NCBI GenBank assembly: GCA_041390625.1
Contig: JAWKPM010000015.1
Location: 1 to 64,000, forward strand
Length of the DNA: 64,000 bases
Reading direction: 5' to 3'
DNA from: RBC038 sp041390625
Lineage (GTDB): Bacteria > Chloroflexota > Dehalococcoidia > UBA2979
Shown here: one piece after another, positions 1 through 7,685 of the stretch
How the letters are laid out: every line of letters begins with the position of its first letter
Numbering within the stretch: position 1 is the first letter of the stretch
Translations under genes and position numbers: made by a program
Notes under the pieces: model-generated
Told to the model about the DNA's origin: nothing
The model's database searches: none
The model's input: only the letters and a program-made list of their open reading frames with translations

Positions 1-898
1 GGGCGTCACACAGCGGCCCGCACAGCCGGTCGAGGATCGAGGTCGCCAGCAGAAAGTCACGGACGTGCGCCGGCTGCCGCTGAAGCACCTCTTCGAGGAG
101 GTAGTCGACGACGTAGCGGTCGTCGCCGGCAAACGCCGAGACGAAGGCCTGCGTGTCGTCCCGCCCCTGCATCGAGAGCGCGGCCAGCTGCAGTCCGGCG
201 ATCCACCCCTCCGTGCGACCTTCGAGGGCCGCGACGTCCTCCGGCGAGAGGTCGAGGCCCATCGCTTCGTTCAGGAACGATGCCGCCTCCTCAATCGAGA
301 ACCCGAGGTCGTTCGCGCGCAACTCGACGAGCTCGCCGCGCGCGCGGAGCCGGGCGAGGGGAAGCGCCGGGTCGGCTCGACTCGCGATCACGAGGTGAAG
401 CTGTGGCGGCATGTGGTCGATGAGGAACGACACCGCCTCGTGAACGGGCGCCGACTCAATGACGTGATAGTCGTCCAGCACGAGGACGAGGTCGTTCGTA
501 TCGAGGGCGACGTCGTTCAGCAGCGCGGTGAGAATCACCTCGATCGGTGGCGATTGCCTCGTCCGCAGCATCGCGAGCGCGCGCGCACCGATGCCTGGCC
601 GCACGCGCTGCAACGCCTCGACGGCGTACTCCCAGAACCGCCCCGACTCACTGTCCGGTCCATCGAGGGACAGCCACGCCACCGGCCGATCAGGGCGCGT
701 CGCGAGCCACTCCCCGAGGACGGTCGTCTTGCCCGAGCCCGCCGGCGCCGAGATCAGCACCAATCGACCCTCGACGCCCCGCTCGAGGCGTTCGGTCAGG
801 CGCGGCCGCCGAACGAGCCCCTCCCGCCACGTGGGAGCGAAGAACTTCGTCTCGAGCAGGACGCTCGCCGCCGCTGTGTCCTCGTGCACCGTCGCCAT
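1..898 (-). CDS. LAL/MalT-type ATP-binding transcriptional regulator, N-terminal part (runs off the window)
   Basis: The first ~299 residues are present; the C-terminal part lies outside the window. After a short lead the protein carries the 'LLETKFFAP ... LVRRPRL' entry typical of MalT/LAL regulators, a Walker A APAGSGKT (residues 51-58) and a Walker B-like LVLVLDDYH (137-145), followed by the helical STAND region. Family members are large (about 900 residues), sense an inducer with TPR-like repeats and bind DNA through a C-terminal LuxR helix-turn-helix; neither part is visible here. The ATG at 898 has no Shine-Dalgarno sequence but a TACAAT box ends six bases upstream, suggesting a leaderless mRNA. 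It lies 45 bp downstream of the ABC-importer operon on the same strand; no functional link is evident. Confidence 0.88.
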   Translation of the reverse strand, partial: MATVHEDTAAASVLLETKFFAPTWREGLVRRPRLTERLERGVEGRLVLISAPAGSGKTTVLGEWLATRPDRPVAWLSLDGPDSESGRFWEYAVEALQRVRPGIGARALAMLRTRQSPPIEVILTALLNDVALDTNDLVLVLDDYHVIESAPVHEAVSFLIDHMPPQLHLVIASRADPALPLARLRARGELVELRANDLGFSIEEAASFLNEAMGLDLSPEDVAALEGRTEGWIAGLQLAALSMQGRDDTQAFVSAFAGDDRYVVDYLLEEVLQRQPAHVRDFLLATSILDRLCGPLCDA

Positions 899-904
899 CG
901 AGGA

Positions 905-910
905 ATTGTA
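905..910 (-). promoter_or_regulatory. Candidate -10 box for a leaderless mRNA
   Basis: On the minus strand TACAAT is followed by six bases and then the ATG of the LAL regulator. A -10 hexamer at that distance would start transcription at or next to the start codon, and no Shine-Dalgarno sequence is present. No good -35 is seen at the usual distance. Confidence 0.4.
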
Positions 911-943
911 GAGGGCCGAGCGTAGAGCCCCACCGCCTCCGAC

Positions 944-1804
944 CTACCTCGCCAGTCGCCGCAGTAGCGTTGCGACGAGGTCCACGAGCACCACGAGGCC
1001 GAAGTACGTCACGAGGATCATCGCCACGTCCGTGTAGTGGAAGAACGACATCGCCAGCCGGAACTCGCGTCCGAGGCCGCCCGCCGAGACGAACCCCACG
1101 ACGATCGTCGTGCGGATGATGACTTCCCATCGATAGAGCGCGTACGTGAGGAAGAGCGGCAGTGCCTGCGGGAGCACCGCGTACGCGAGCGCCTGCCCGC
1201 CGCTCGCACCCGCCCCCCGCAGCGCCCGCCGAGGACCGGGATCGAGGTTCTCGACCACCTCGGCGCACAGCCGCCCGACGATCCCGAGGTTGTGCAGCCC
1301 GAGGGCGAGAGCGCCCGTGAGCACGCCCGGCGGCAGCACGAGTACCAGGAGCAGCGCCCACACGAGCTCCGGCACGGCCCGCATGACGATCCACACGGCG
1401 CGCACGAGGCCGAACGCGCCCGTCCGCAGGGCGCCCGCCCGCTCCTCCCGCCGAGGTCGCGCGCCCGCCATCACGGTGACCAGCATCCCGAGGACCGCGA
1501 TCCAGATCGCGGCGACGCTCATCGCCAGCGTGTCGACGGCGAGGCCGAACATCGTGCGCCACTCCGCGAGGTCGCCGAACGGCCTCGGCGGTGGCTCCGG
1601 CGCGAGCGGGCTCGCTTGCCCGAGCAGCGCCCGCAGGAAGTCCACCGCTCGATGCCACGTGTCGGAATCGAGGAAGTCAGCGCGCCCGCCACCCTCGAGA
1701 ACGAGGTATGACCACGAGGCAACGAGCAGCACCCCCGCCCCCACCATCGAGGCGCGCGCGACACTCAGCCGCGCCCGTGACGGGACCTGCGGCATCGCGC
1801 TCAT
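944..1804 (-). CDS. phnE: Phosphonate/phosphite-type ABC transporter permease (second PhnE)
   Basis: A 286-residue inner-membrane permease with about six hydrophobic segments. The central stretch 'GLHNLGIVGRLCAEVVENLD' followed by the RALRGAGAS and 'YRWEVIIRTTIVVGFVSAGGLG' regions matches the coupling loop and C-terminal helices of PhnE-type permeases. The ATG at 1804 overlaps the stop of the preceding permease gene by ATGA, so the two are translationally coupled and probably form a heterodimeric channel. Last gene of the D-C-E-E operon. The substrate could be phosphonate, phosphite or phosphate; no C-P lyase or phosphite dehydrogenase gene is nearby to decide. Confidence 0.88.
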   Translation of the reverse strand: MSAMPQVPSRARLSVARASMVGAGVLLVASWSYLVLEGGGRADFLDSDTWHRAVDFLRALLGQASPLAPEPPPRPFGDLAEWRTMFGLAVDTLAMSVAAIWIAVLGMLVTVMAGARPRREERAGALRTGAFGLVRAVWIVMRAVPELVWALLLVLVLPPGVLTGALALGLHNLGIVGRLCAEVVENLDPGPRRALRGAGASGGQALAYAVLPQALPLFLTYALYRWEVIIRTTIVVGFVSAGGLGREFRLAMSFFHYTDVAMILVTYFGLVVLVDLVATLLRRLAR

Positions 1805-2634
1805 CGCGCCACCTCGTTCCGCACGAGGGCGCTCCACGCCTCGACGGCAGCGATGAGGAGCACCAGCGCCGCGAGGTACGTGCCGACCTGCCGGTAGTCG
1901 AGGTCCGCGAGGGCGATCTGGATCTCGAACCCAAGTCCGCCGAGGCCGACGAACCCCATGATCGCCGAGGCTCGCAGCGCGCACTCGAATCGATAGAAGG
2001 TGTACGCGACGAGGTCGGGCAGCGTCATCGGCACGCGGCCGTACGCCAGCGCCTCGATCCGCCCGGCGCCCGCGACGCGCAGGGCACGCAGCGGTGCCTC
2101 GGGCAGGTCGTTCAGCAGGTCGGCGTAGATCCGCCCGAGGATCCCGCCATACGGAATCCCGATCGCAAGCACGGCGGCCGCGGGCGACAGGCCAACCGCG
2201 ACGACGAACAGCCACGCCCACACCAGCTCGTGCACCGCCCGCATCGCCGCCAACACCCCGCGCCCCACGACCATCGAGGCGCGCCGCACCCGAGGCGGAG
2301 CGATCGCCCCGGAGGCCATCACACCGAGGGGCAGCCCGAGCGCGAGCGCGAGCGTGAGGCCCGCGACGGCATACACGATGGTGAGCCACGTCGCCTCGAC
2401 CGCGCGCGACAGCGTCTCCGAGGACAGGTCGGGCCGAACGATGCCCCCGAGCAGGCTTCGCAGCACGCCGAGCCCGCCCGTTCGAGGCACGGCGTCGCCC
2501 CAGTCGACCTGGAACGCCGTCCACCCCAACGTCAGCAACAGGATCACGGTGAGCACGCCGCGGCCACCCGGTGCCGGCCGGCCATCGAGGGCACGCGCGG
2601 CGACGGCGGGCAGCTCGACGGGCCGGCGCGTCAT
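1801..2634 (-). CDS. phnE: Phosphonate/phosphite-type ABC transporter permease (first PhnE)
   Basis: A 277-residue membrane protein with an N-terminal helix, a large periplasmic loop and a core of five to six helices. The coupling-loop region (ELVWAWLF ... GILGRIYADLLNDLPEAPL) and the 'YRFECALRASAIMGFVGLGGLG' region align by eye with the second permease of the operon, indicating paralogous subunits. Start and stop overlap the flanking genes by 4 bp on both sides, so the operon is tightly coupled. Confidence 0.88.
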   Translation of the reverse strand: MTRRPVELPAVAARALDGRPAPGGRGVLTVILLLTLGWTAFQVDWGDAVPRTGGLGVLRSLLGGIVRPDLSSETLSRAVEATWLTIVYAVAGLTLALALGLPLGVMASGAIAPPRVRRASMVVGRGVLAAMRAVHELVWAWLFVVAVGLSPAAAVLAIGIPYGGILGRIYADLLNDLPEAPLRALRVAGAGRIEALAYGRVPMTLPDLVAYTFYRFECALRASAIMGFVGLGGLGFEIQIALADLDYRQVGTYLAALVLLIAAVEAWSALVRNEVAR

Positions 2635-3422
2635 ACGCCCTCCGTGAGCGCCGCCGTCCCGCTTGCCACGTCCGCTGCCTCGAGCCGGTACAGCATCTCG
2701 AGCTCGCCCGAGGTCACCTCGGCCGCCGCGCGGTCGAACATCACTGCGCCGTCGCGCAACGCGACGATGCGAGCGAAGTGGTGACGCGCGAGCTCGACCG
2801 TGTGCAGGCTCGCCACGAGCGTGTGGCCGCCGGCGCTCGCGAGCCGCACGAGGAGCTCGACGAGCGCCTCCGCCCGTGCGGGATCGAGGGACGAGACCGG
2901 CTCGTCGGCGAGCAGCGCGTGCGGGTTCTGCACCAGCAGCCGCGCCAGCGCGACGCGCTGCTGCTCGCCCCCCGACAGCCTCGAGGTCCGCTCGCGGGCG
3001 CGCCCCTCGAGGCCGACCTCGGCCAGCACCTCCTCGACTTCGCCACCGCCGACCGGCGCGACGAGCGATCGCAGCGCACGCCCGAGCGACCAGCGACCGA
3101 GGTTCCCAGCGAGCACGTTGTGCAGCACGGAGAGGTTCGGCACGAGGTCGAACTGCTGGTGCATCATCCCGACCCGCGCCGACCGACCTCGACGGTCCCA
3201 GTCCTGCACCGGCCGCCCGAGGAGCCTCAGCTCCCCGCCGTCCGGTGCCAGCAACCCGGCCATCAGGTTGAGCAGCGTGGTCTTGCCCGACCCACTCGGC
3301 CCGACGAGCGCGACCGACTCACCCTGCTCGATGCGCAGGTCGAGGGGCGCGAGGGCGGTGCGGGCGCCGAAGTGCTTCTCCAGCGCCCGCGCCTCGAAGG
3401 CCGGTGGCCTTCCCTCCGTCAC
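2631..3422 (-). CDS. phnC: Phosphonate/phosphite-type ABC transporter ATP-binding protein
   Basis: A 263-residue ABC ATPase, the normal length for PhnC. Walker A GPSGSGKT (41-48), Q-loop glutamines (89-90), signature LSGGEQQ (149-155) and Walker B LLADEP (170-175) are intact. It energises uptake by the two PhnE permeases. The start is GTG, overlapping the stop of the binding-protein gene as GTGA. Confidence 0.92.
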   Translation of the reverse strand: MTEGRPPAFEARALEKHFGARTALAPLDLRIEQGESVALVGPSGSGKTTLLNLMAGLLAPDGGELRLLGRPVQDWDRRGRSARVGMMHQQFDLVPNLSVLHNVLAGNLGRWSLGRALRSLVAPVGGGEVEEVLAEVGLEGRARERTSRLSGGEQQRVALARLLVQNPHALLADEPVSSLDPARAEALVELLVRLASAGGHTLVASLHTVELARHHFARIVALRDGAVMFDRAAAEVTSGELEMLYRLEAADVASGTAALTEGV

Positions 3423-4333
3423 TCGATGATGCCGAGCTGCTTGGCCACGTCTCGAATGGCGTCGTAGTTCTCGTCGGACGTGGCGATGAAGCCACCCTCG
3501 GCGCCGCCGCCGAACGACTCGACAATCTGCGCCGCCGATGCCTCATCGGACTCGCCGACGTGGAGCAGCGCCTCGACGATCTTGTCGGTCGTCCCATCGC
3601 CCAGGGTGTCGTCGACGTCTTCGCGAATCGACCAGTTGTAGTCGTAGTACGGCGGCGTCTCCAACAGGACGCGCACGGCGTTCGTGTCGACCTTGCCGTC
3701 GCGTACGGCTGCTTCCCACACCGCCTGGTTCAGCGCCCCGGCCTGGAACGCACCCGACTGCACCAGCTCGTACGTGGCGTCGTGCGAGCCCGAGAAGCCG
3801 GGCGGACCATCGAGGTCCGCATCCGCGTCGATGCCCGCCTCGAGCATGAAGTATCGAGGCATGAGGTGGCCCGAGGTCGAGCTCTCACTCCCGAAGGTGA
3901 ACGTCAGCCCTCGCAGGTCCTCGAGCGTGGTCGCATCGACGTCCGAGTTCACGATGAACACCGACTGGAACTCGGCGTCTCGCGGGCGCTGCGCCACCGC
4001 GTGCGCCTCGGTCACCGCGCGCGCCTGCACGCCGGTCAGCCCCCCGAACCACGCGAGCTGCACGTCGCCGCGCTGGAACGCGGTCACGATCGCCGCGTAG
4101 TCGTTCGAAGGCACGTACTCGACATCGAGGCCGGTCTCGGCCTCCAGGTAGTCGACCACCGCCCCGAACTGCGCCTCGAGGGCGGACACGTCCTGGTCCG
4201 GAATCCCGCCGATGGTCAGCGTGCCGCCGCTGCTGTCGTCATCCCCGCCGCACGCGACGAGTGCCATGAGCGCCACGCCCATGGCCGTCAGCAGCCACGC
4301 CCTCGATGTCCGAATCGTTCTGATGAACCCCAC
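3419..4333 (-). CDS. phnD: Phosphate/phosphite/phosphonate ABC transporter substrate-binding lipoprotein
   Basis: About 304 residues. A lipoprotein signal peptide ends in LVACGG (lipidated Cys28), and the mature part has the family's phrases: DVSALEAQFGAVVDYLE, GLDVEYVPSNDYAAIV, QLAWFGGLTGV and GLTFTFGSESSTSGHLMPRY. This is the PhnD/PtxB periplasmic-binding fold. The reading frame is open further upstream, but the GTG at 4333 places the signal peptide at the N terminus and is preceded by GGGGAC, so I prefer it to upstream starts. First gene of the importer operon; captures the oxyanion outside the membrane for the PhnC/PhnE complex. Confidence 0.9.
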   Translation of the reverse strand: MGFIRTIRTSRAWLLTAMGVALMALVACGGDDDSSGGTLTIGGIPDQDVSALEAQFGAVVDYLEAETGLDVEYVPSNDYAAIVTAFQRGDVQLAWFGGLTGVQARAVTEAHAVAQRPRDAEFQSVFIVNSDVDATTLEDLRGLTFTFGSESSTSGHLMPRYFMLEAGIDADADLDGPPGFSGSHDATYELVQSGAFQAGALNQAVWEAAVRDGKVDTNAVRVLLETPPYYDYNWSIREDVDDTLGDGTTDKIVEALLHVGESDEASAAQIVESFGGGAEGGFIATSDENYDAIRDVAKQLGIIE

Positions 4334-4681
4334 GGTCTGTCCCCACTTCGAATCGACCCACTCGTGTGCACGCAGATGCACGGCCTCGAGGCGCGCGAGC
4401 GCCCGAGGCGGTGCGTGCCGAACCGCGGGTGGCCCGCGGCCGCGCGCGACTAGCCGAGCGAGATCAGTTCGAGGTGGTACCGACCGTTGGGCAGACCACA
4501 CGGGTCCGCTCGGTCCGAGCGCAGTCACTGCCGAACCCGGGCGTGGTCGAGCCGCCGAGGCGAGACCGGCCGCACCGAGCGTGCTGCGTCGTCGATCGAG
4601 GTCATGAGGGGCAGCATGCTACACGACACTGCCGGCGCAGATGTGACCGGCCCCTCGCGCCTCTCGAGGAAGGGGAGCGGC
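4334..4681. other. Intergenic leader upstream of the importer operon; no gene seen
   Basis: This 348-bp stretch should contain the promoter of the importer operon. I see no convincing ORF, tRNA, known riboswitch core or terminator in it. Confidence 0.5.
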
Positions 4682-5143
4682 CTACGAGATGCGGCGTCCG
4701 AATCCGATGCCCACGACTGCGCCGAGCAGCCCCGCCACCAGGCCGGTGCCGACGAAGAGCGGGGTGATGCCCAGCACATTCGTGTCCAGCGTCGTCACGA
4801 GGCCGAAGGCGGACATCAGCAGCGCACCGGCCACACCCCAGGCCACACCCGCGACCACCCCGGCCAGCAACGAGGCGCGCATGGACATCCCGAGGCGGCC
4901 CGGCGCGACGCGCCCGACGCGCACCGCCGAGGCGAACGCCGGCACGAGACCAAACCCGAGGTACAGCGCGAAGACGGTGGCAGCCTGCTCGGCGTCCGAG
5001 GACCGCCCGAGGAACCAGCCTGCCAGGAGCCCGAATGGCATCGAGACAACGCCGCGCTGGATCGCGAGGCGCGACAGCTCCTCGATGGCGCCCGGCCGGC
5101 GCTCCATGTCGTTCGACGATGATGTCACGGCCTCGCCCAGCAT
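4682..5143 (-). CDS. Small integral membrane protein, unknown function
   Basis: A 153-residue protein with a polar N terminus (~45 residues) and four hydrophobic helices containing glycine-zipper-like stretches (LLAGVVAGVAWGVAGALL, GLVAGLLGAVVGIGFG). I recognise no family. The frame is open to a TTG at 5194, but the ATG at 5143 has AGGA seven bases upstream and is preferred. It lies between the importer operon and the CPBP protease on the same strand with gaps over 100 bp either side, so it is probably transcribed alone. Confidence 0.7.
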   Translation of the reverse strand: MLGEAVTSSSNDMERRPGAIEELSRLAIQRGVVSMPFGLLAGWFLGRSSDAEQAATVFALYLGFGLVPAFASAVRVGRVAPGRLGMSMRASLLAGVVAGVAWGVAGALLMSAFGLVTTLDTNVLGITPLFVGTGLVAGLLGAVVGIGFGRRIS

Positions 5144-5247
5144 GCGTAGTTCCTGCCCGTTACCCGCCCCGAGGGACCGAGGCGTCGAGGGCAACGTACG
5201 AGGCCGAACGTAGCCTCACCGTCAAGAAGTCGTACGAACGAGGCGGC

Positions 5248-5964
5248 TTAGCCGAACACCCGCGCCGCGAGGAACAGCGCGTTCAGGCCGGCGTGCGGCA
5301 CGATCGAGGCCCACAGTGACCCCGTGCGGTCGTACGCCCAGGCCAGCGCCACCCCCGCCACCGTCAGCGGCAGCAACGTCGCCGCCTCGAGGTGGAATGA
5401 AGCGAACACGAGGCCGCTCAGCAGCGCCGCCGGCCACAACGGCCAGCGCTGCCGCAGCCAGCGGAACAACAGCGCGCGAAAGGTGATCTCTTCGACGATC
5501 GGCGCGACCACGACGATCGAGAACGCCAGCAGCAGCAGCCCCGGCACGAGGAACACATCGAGGCGCGCCCGCAGATCGATCGCGAGCGATGGCGCCATCG
5601 AGGTGGCGACGCCCAGCAGGTACGCGGCGAGCGGGCCCGCGACCAGCGCCGCTACCCACGCGAAGAACGCCGGCAACAGGATCCGGCGGCGATTGAATCC
5701 AAACCCGCCCAGCGTCATGCGCCGCATCCGCGCGAACCACAGCACCGCGTAGGCCGTGATCACCGTCGGGAAGAAGCGGAACGCCTCGGCCTCGAGGCCG
5801 AGCGGCTCGTCCGGGTGGAACCCCGCCAGTACCAGCATCAACTGCAGCAGCATCAAGCTCACGAGCAGCCCGAAGGCGAGCGCGACGTCCGAGGCGCGCC
5901 AGCGCCCATCGACGCGCGTCGGCGCCCATCGAGGCACGCGGAAGCCTGCCGCTTCGCGGGCCAT
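5248..5964 (-). CDS. CPBP-family intramembrane metalloprotease
   Basis: A 238-residue polytopic membrane protein with the three CPBP (Abi, Rce1-like) motifs: VEEITFR (EExxxR), FASFHLE (FxxxH) and HAGLN near the C terminus. These supply the glutamates and histidines of the intramembrane active site. Prokaryotic members are implicated in processing prenylated or peptide substrates and in bacteriocin immunity; the substrate here is unknown. No partner gene is evident. Confidence 0.88.
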   Translation of the reverse strand: MAREAAGFRVPRWAPTRVDGRWRASDVALAFGLLVSLMLLQLMLVLAGFHPDEPLGLEAEAFRFFPTVITAYAVLWFARMRRMTLGGFGFNRRRILLPAFFAWVAALVAGPLAAYLLGVATSMAPSLAIDLRARLDVFLVPGLLLLAFSIVVVAPIVEEITFRALLFRWLRQRWPLWPAALLSGLVFASFHLEAATLLPLTVAGVALAWAYDRTGSLWASIVPHAGLNALFLAARVFG

Positions 5965-6246
5965 CAGGCCGCCCGGCCGGGTGACATCGAGTCCTGATCG
6001 TGTGGCATCCGTTCCGAGTCTAGGCGCGTCCCGGCGGTCATGACACCCGCCGGAACCCGCGGATCGGCGGCTCTTACGCCCCCGCTACATCCCTGTCACG
6101 GCGACTAATTCGCGCCACACGCCCGGCTAATCGGCCCCTAACTGCCCCCTCCATAACGTGTCGCAGTCCCCGAGACGCAGGAGGCAAACGGATGGCGGCG
6201 GTCGTGCACCGAAGTCGGCTCCAGGGGGACTCGACAGGGACGCAGC

Positions 6247-6534
6247 GTGATTGACGGGCACTACGAGTCGTTCGTCGTCCGGCTGTGGGTGAGGGGTGGC
6301 GAGATCGCGCGGGGCGAAGTGTCGCGCACGGTCTCCGGCGAAACCGAACGTTTCGTCGACCTCCATGCCCTCAGCCGCTTCCTCGTCGAGAGCGTCGCCC
6401 TGGCGGGCAGCAGGTCCTCGGACTCGCGAGGTGACCACCCCGCGGAGAACGGAGACGCCGCGCACGGGCCGAACGAGCGCGTAGTCGAGTTGCGCCGAGG
6501 ACGGGCGGGAAACGAGGTGGCCAGCGACGACTAG
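6247..6534 (+). CDS. Small conserved-type hypothetical protein
   Basis: A 95-residue protein starting with GTG, with AGGGA about six bases upstream. The first ~50 residues (YESFVVRLWVR, RGEVSRTVSGE, RFVDLHALSRFL) resemble a small family of cytoplasmic proteins in high-GC bacteria that share a 'FVVRLW ... SGE ... F.dl.aL..FL' pattern. That likeness is from memory and not verified. The rest is polar and low in complexity. It precedes the pilus operon in the same direction by 131 bp. Function unknown. Confidence 0.65.
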   Translation: MIDGHYESFVVRLWVRGGEIARGEVSRTVSGETERFVDLHALSRFLVESVALAGSRSSDSRGDHPAENGDAAHGPNERVVELRRGRAGNEVASDD

Positions 6535-6628
6535 TTCCCGGCCTGCGCGCCGCCCGTCGAGGCCGCTCGCCTCGATGGTCGCCCCGCCGGCCGACCCGCC
6601 GCTCGAGTAGCGGCACACATCCACAGAT

Positions 6629-6647
6629 GGAGCGTCTTCCACGCTCC
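6629..6647 (+). promoter_or_regulatory. 5'-leader hairpin directly upstream of the pilin ribosome binding site
   Basis: GGAGCGT, a 5-nt loop and ACGCTCC form a 7-bp perfect stem. It ends just before the AGGAAGGA Shine-Dalgarno sequence of the first pilin. Such a stem could stabilise the 5' end of an abundant mRNA or modulate ribosome access. Confidence 0.45.
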
Positions 6648-6665
6648 CAGGAAGGACACTTCTGA

Positions 6666-6908
6666 ATGCTGGCTTACTTCGCCTACTTCAAGACCGCTCT
6701 TCGGTCGCTCGCCGACGAGCGTGCCCAGGATGCCTTCGAGTACCTGCTGGTCATCGGCGGCGTCACGGTTGCGGTGATCCTCGCGGTCGCCACGCCCGCC
6801 GGGGGCGCAATGATCAACGCCGTGATCGACGGCGTCTGCACGGCGATCGGCACCATCCCGGCGATTGGCTCGCTCGGCGACTGCACGCCGGCGGCGGCGA
6901 CGCCGTAG
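6666..6908 (+). CDS. flp: Flp/Tad-type pilin, first copy
   Basis: An 80-residue protein with a basic/polar lead (to about residue 20) followed by AQDAFEYLLVIGGVTVAVIL, the glutamate-tyrosine hydrophobic segment diagnostic of class IVb Flp prepilins. Cleavage by the operon's own prepilin peptidase would be expected upstream of this segment; the glycine normally at -1 is not obvious. The C-terminal part has two cysteines (VCTAIG, GDCTP) that could form a disulfide. Strong AGGAAGGA ribosome binding site. As the first gene, set off by hairpins on both sides, it is probably the major pilin. Confidence 0.85.
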   Translation: MLAYFAYFKTALRSLADERAQDAFEYLLVIGGVTVAVILAVATPAGGAMINAVIDGVCTAIGTIPAIGSLGDCTPAAATP

Positions 6909-6922
6909 AACGAACGGGCTCA

Positions 6923-6953
6923 TAGCCCCGGCGCTCTCTGAGCGCCGGGGCTA
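6923..6953 (+). terminator. Perfect 14-bp hairpin between the two pilin genes
   Basis: TAGCCCCGGCGCTC, loop TCT and GAGCGCCGGGGCTA pair perfectly. No U-tract follows, so it may be an attenuator or a 3'-end stabiliser that raises first-pilin mRNA over the downstream assembly genes, rather than a full terminator. Confidence 0.6.
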
Positions 6954-6972
6954 CAGGCGAGAGGTCAAGGGC

Positions 6973-7188
6973 ATGCCGCAGTTGCCGCTCCGGGGGAACC
7001 TGCCCCTCGGTTCCGATTCGGCACAGGACACCTTGGAGTATCTGCTCACGGTGGCCTCCATCGTGGTTGCGGTGATCCTCGGACTGCTCGGCTTTGACCA
7101 GCTCATTCAGCTGTTCGTAGGTCACTTGTGTCCGTCGGTTGACACAGCGAATCCACTGGTCGCGATCGGCACATGCATCACCAGTTGA
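6973..7188 (+). CDS. Flp/Tad-type pilin, second copy
   Basis: A 71-residue small pilin-like protein. The core DSAQDTLEYLLTVASIVVAVIL repeats the Q-D-x-x-E-Y-L-L pattern of the first pilin with the conserved glutamate. Like the first copy it ends with two cysteines (HLCPS, GTCITS). The two sequences diverge elsewhere, so this may be a minor or alternative pilin rather than a recent duplicate. The ATG at 6973 is chosen because longer in-frame starts would run into the hairpin and the first pilin gene. Confidence 0.78.
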   Translation: MPQLPLRGNLPLGSDSAQDTLEYLLTVASIVVAVILGLLGFDQLIQLFVGHLCPSVDTANPLVAIGTCITS

Positions 7189-7199
7189 GGACGAGTCAC

Positions 7200-7685
7200 A
7201 TGACGACTCTCGAGGCCACATCCGCACCATCGAAGCCTCGCTCGCCCTGGCGTCGATGGCTCACGCCCTGGCGTCGAGACGAGGGCCAGGCGGCTTTCGA
7301 GTTCCTTCTGATGCTTCCGCTCTTCTTCTTGTTCGTGCTGCTAATGGTCGACCTCGGCGTGATGATGTACCAGTACGTCTCGATCTCAAACGCCGCTCGG
7401 GAAGGCGCTCGCTACGCCGCTGTGAACTGCGACGGCAACTGCACCGCCTCCGAGGTCCAGAACCGCGTCGTCGACCGCTCCGGCGGCATCCTCGGCGCCG
7501 GCGACGTCGGCGAGGTCACGGTCAGCTGGCCCAGCGGCACCGACCGCGGCGACCCGGTCGCCGTCCGCATCGAGCACCCGTACGACTTCCTCTTCTTCCC
7601 CGCCACGATTCCGGTCGTCTCTTGCTCCGACATGCGTCTCGAGCAGCAGGACCAGGACGCGACCGCGGGAGGCTCGGGATGCTGA
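7200..7685 (+). CDS. tadE: TadE-like pseudopilin
   Basis: A 161-residue protein with a basic cytoplasmic N terminus, then DEGQAAFEFLLMLPLFFLFVLLMVD, the TadE hydrophobic segment, and ISNAAREGARYAAV, the usual TadE follow-on. The C-terminal domain would be extracytoplasmic. Translation starts at the ATG with GAGGA upstream. The stop overlaps the next gene by 7 bp. TadE pseudopilins are needed for pilus assembly and are processed by the prepilin peptidase. Confidence 0.86.
   Translation: MTTLEATSAPSKPRSPWRRWLTPWRRDEGQAAFEFLLMLPLFFLFVLLMVDLGVMMYQYVSISNAAREGARYAAVNCDGNCTASEVQNRVVDRSGGILGAGDVGEVTVSWPSGTDRGDPVAVRIEHPYDFLFFPATIPVVSCSDMRLEQQDQDATAGGSGC

Noticed and set aside
4334..4681. Possible riboswitch before the ABC importer
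   Set aside because: No conserved core of a known class (for example TPP or c-di-GMP) is found by eye.
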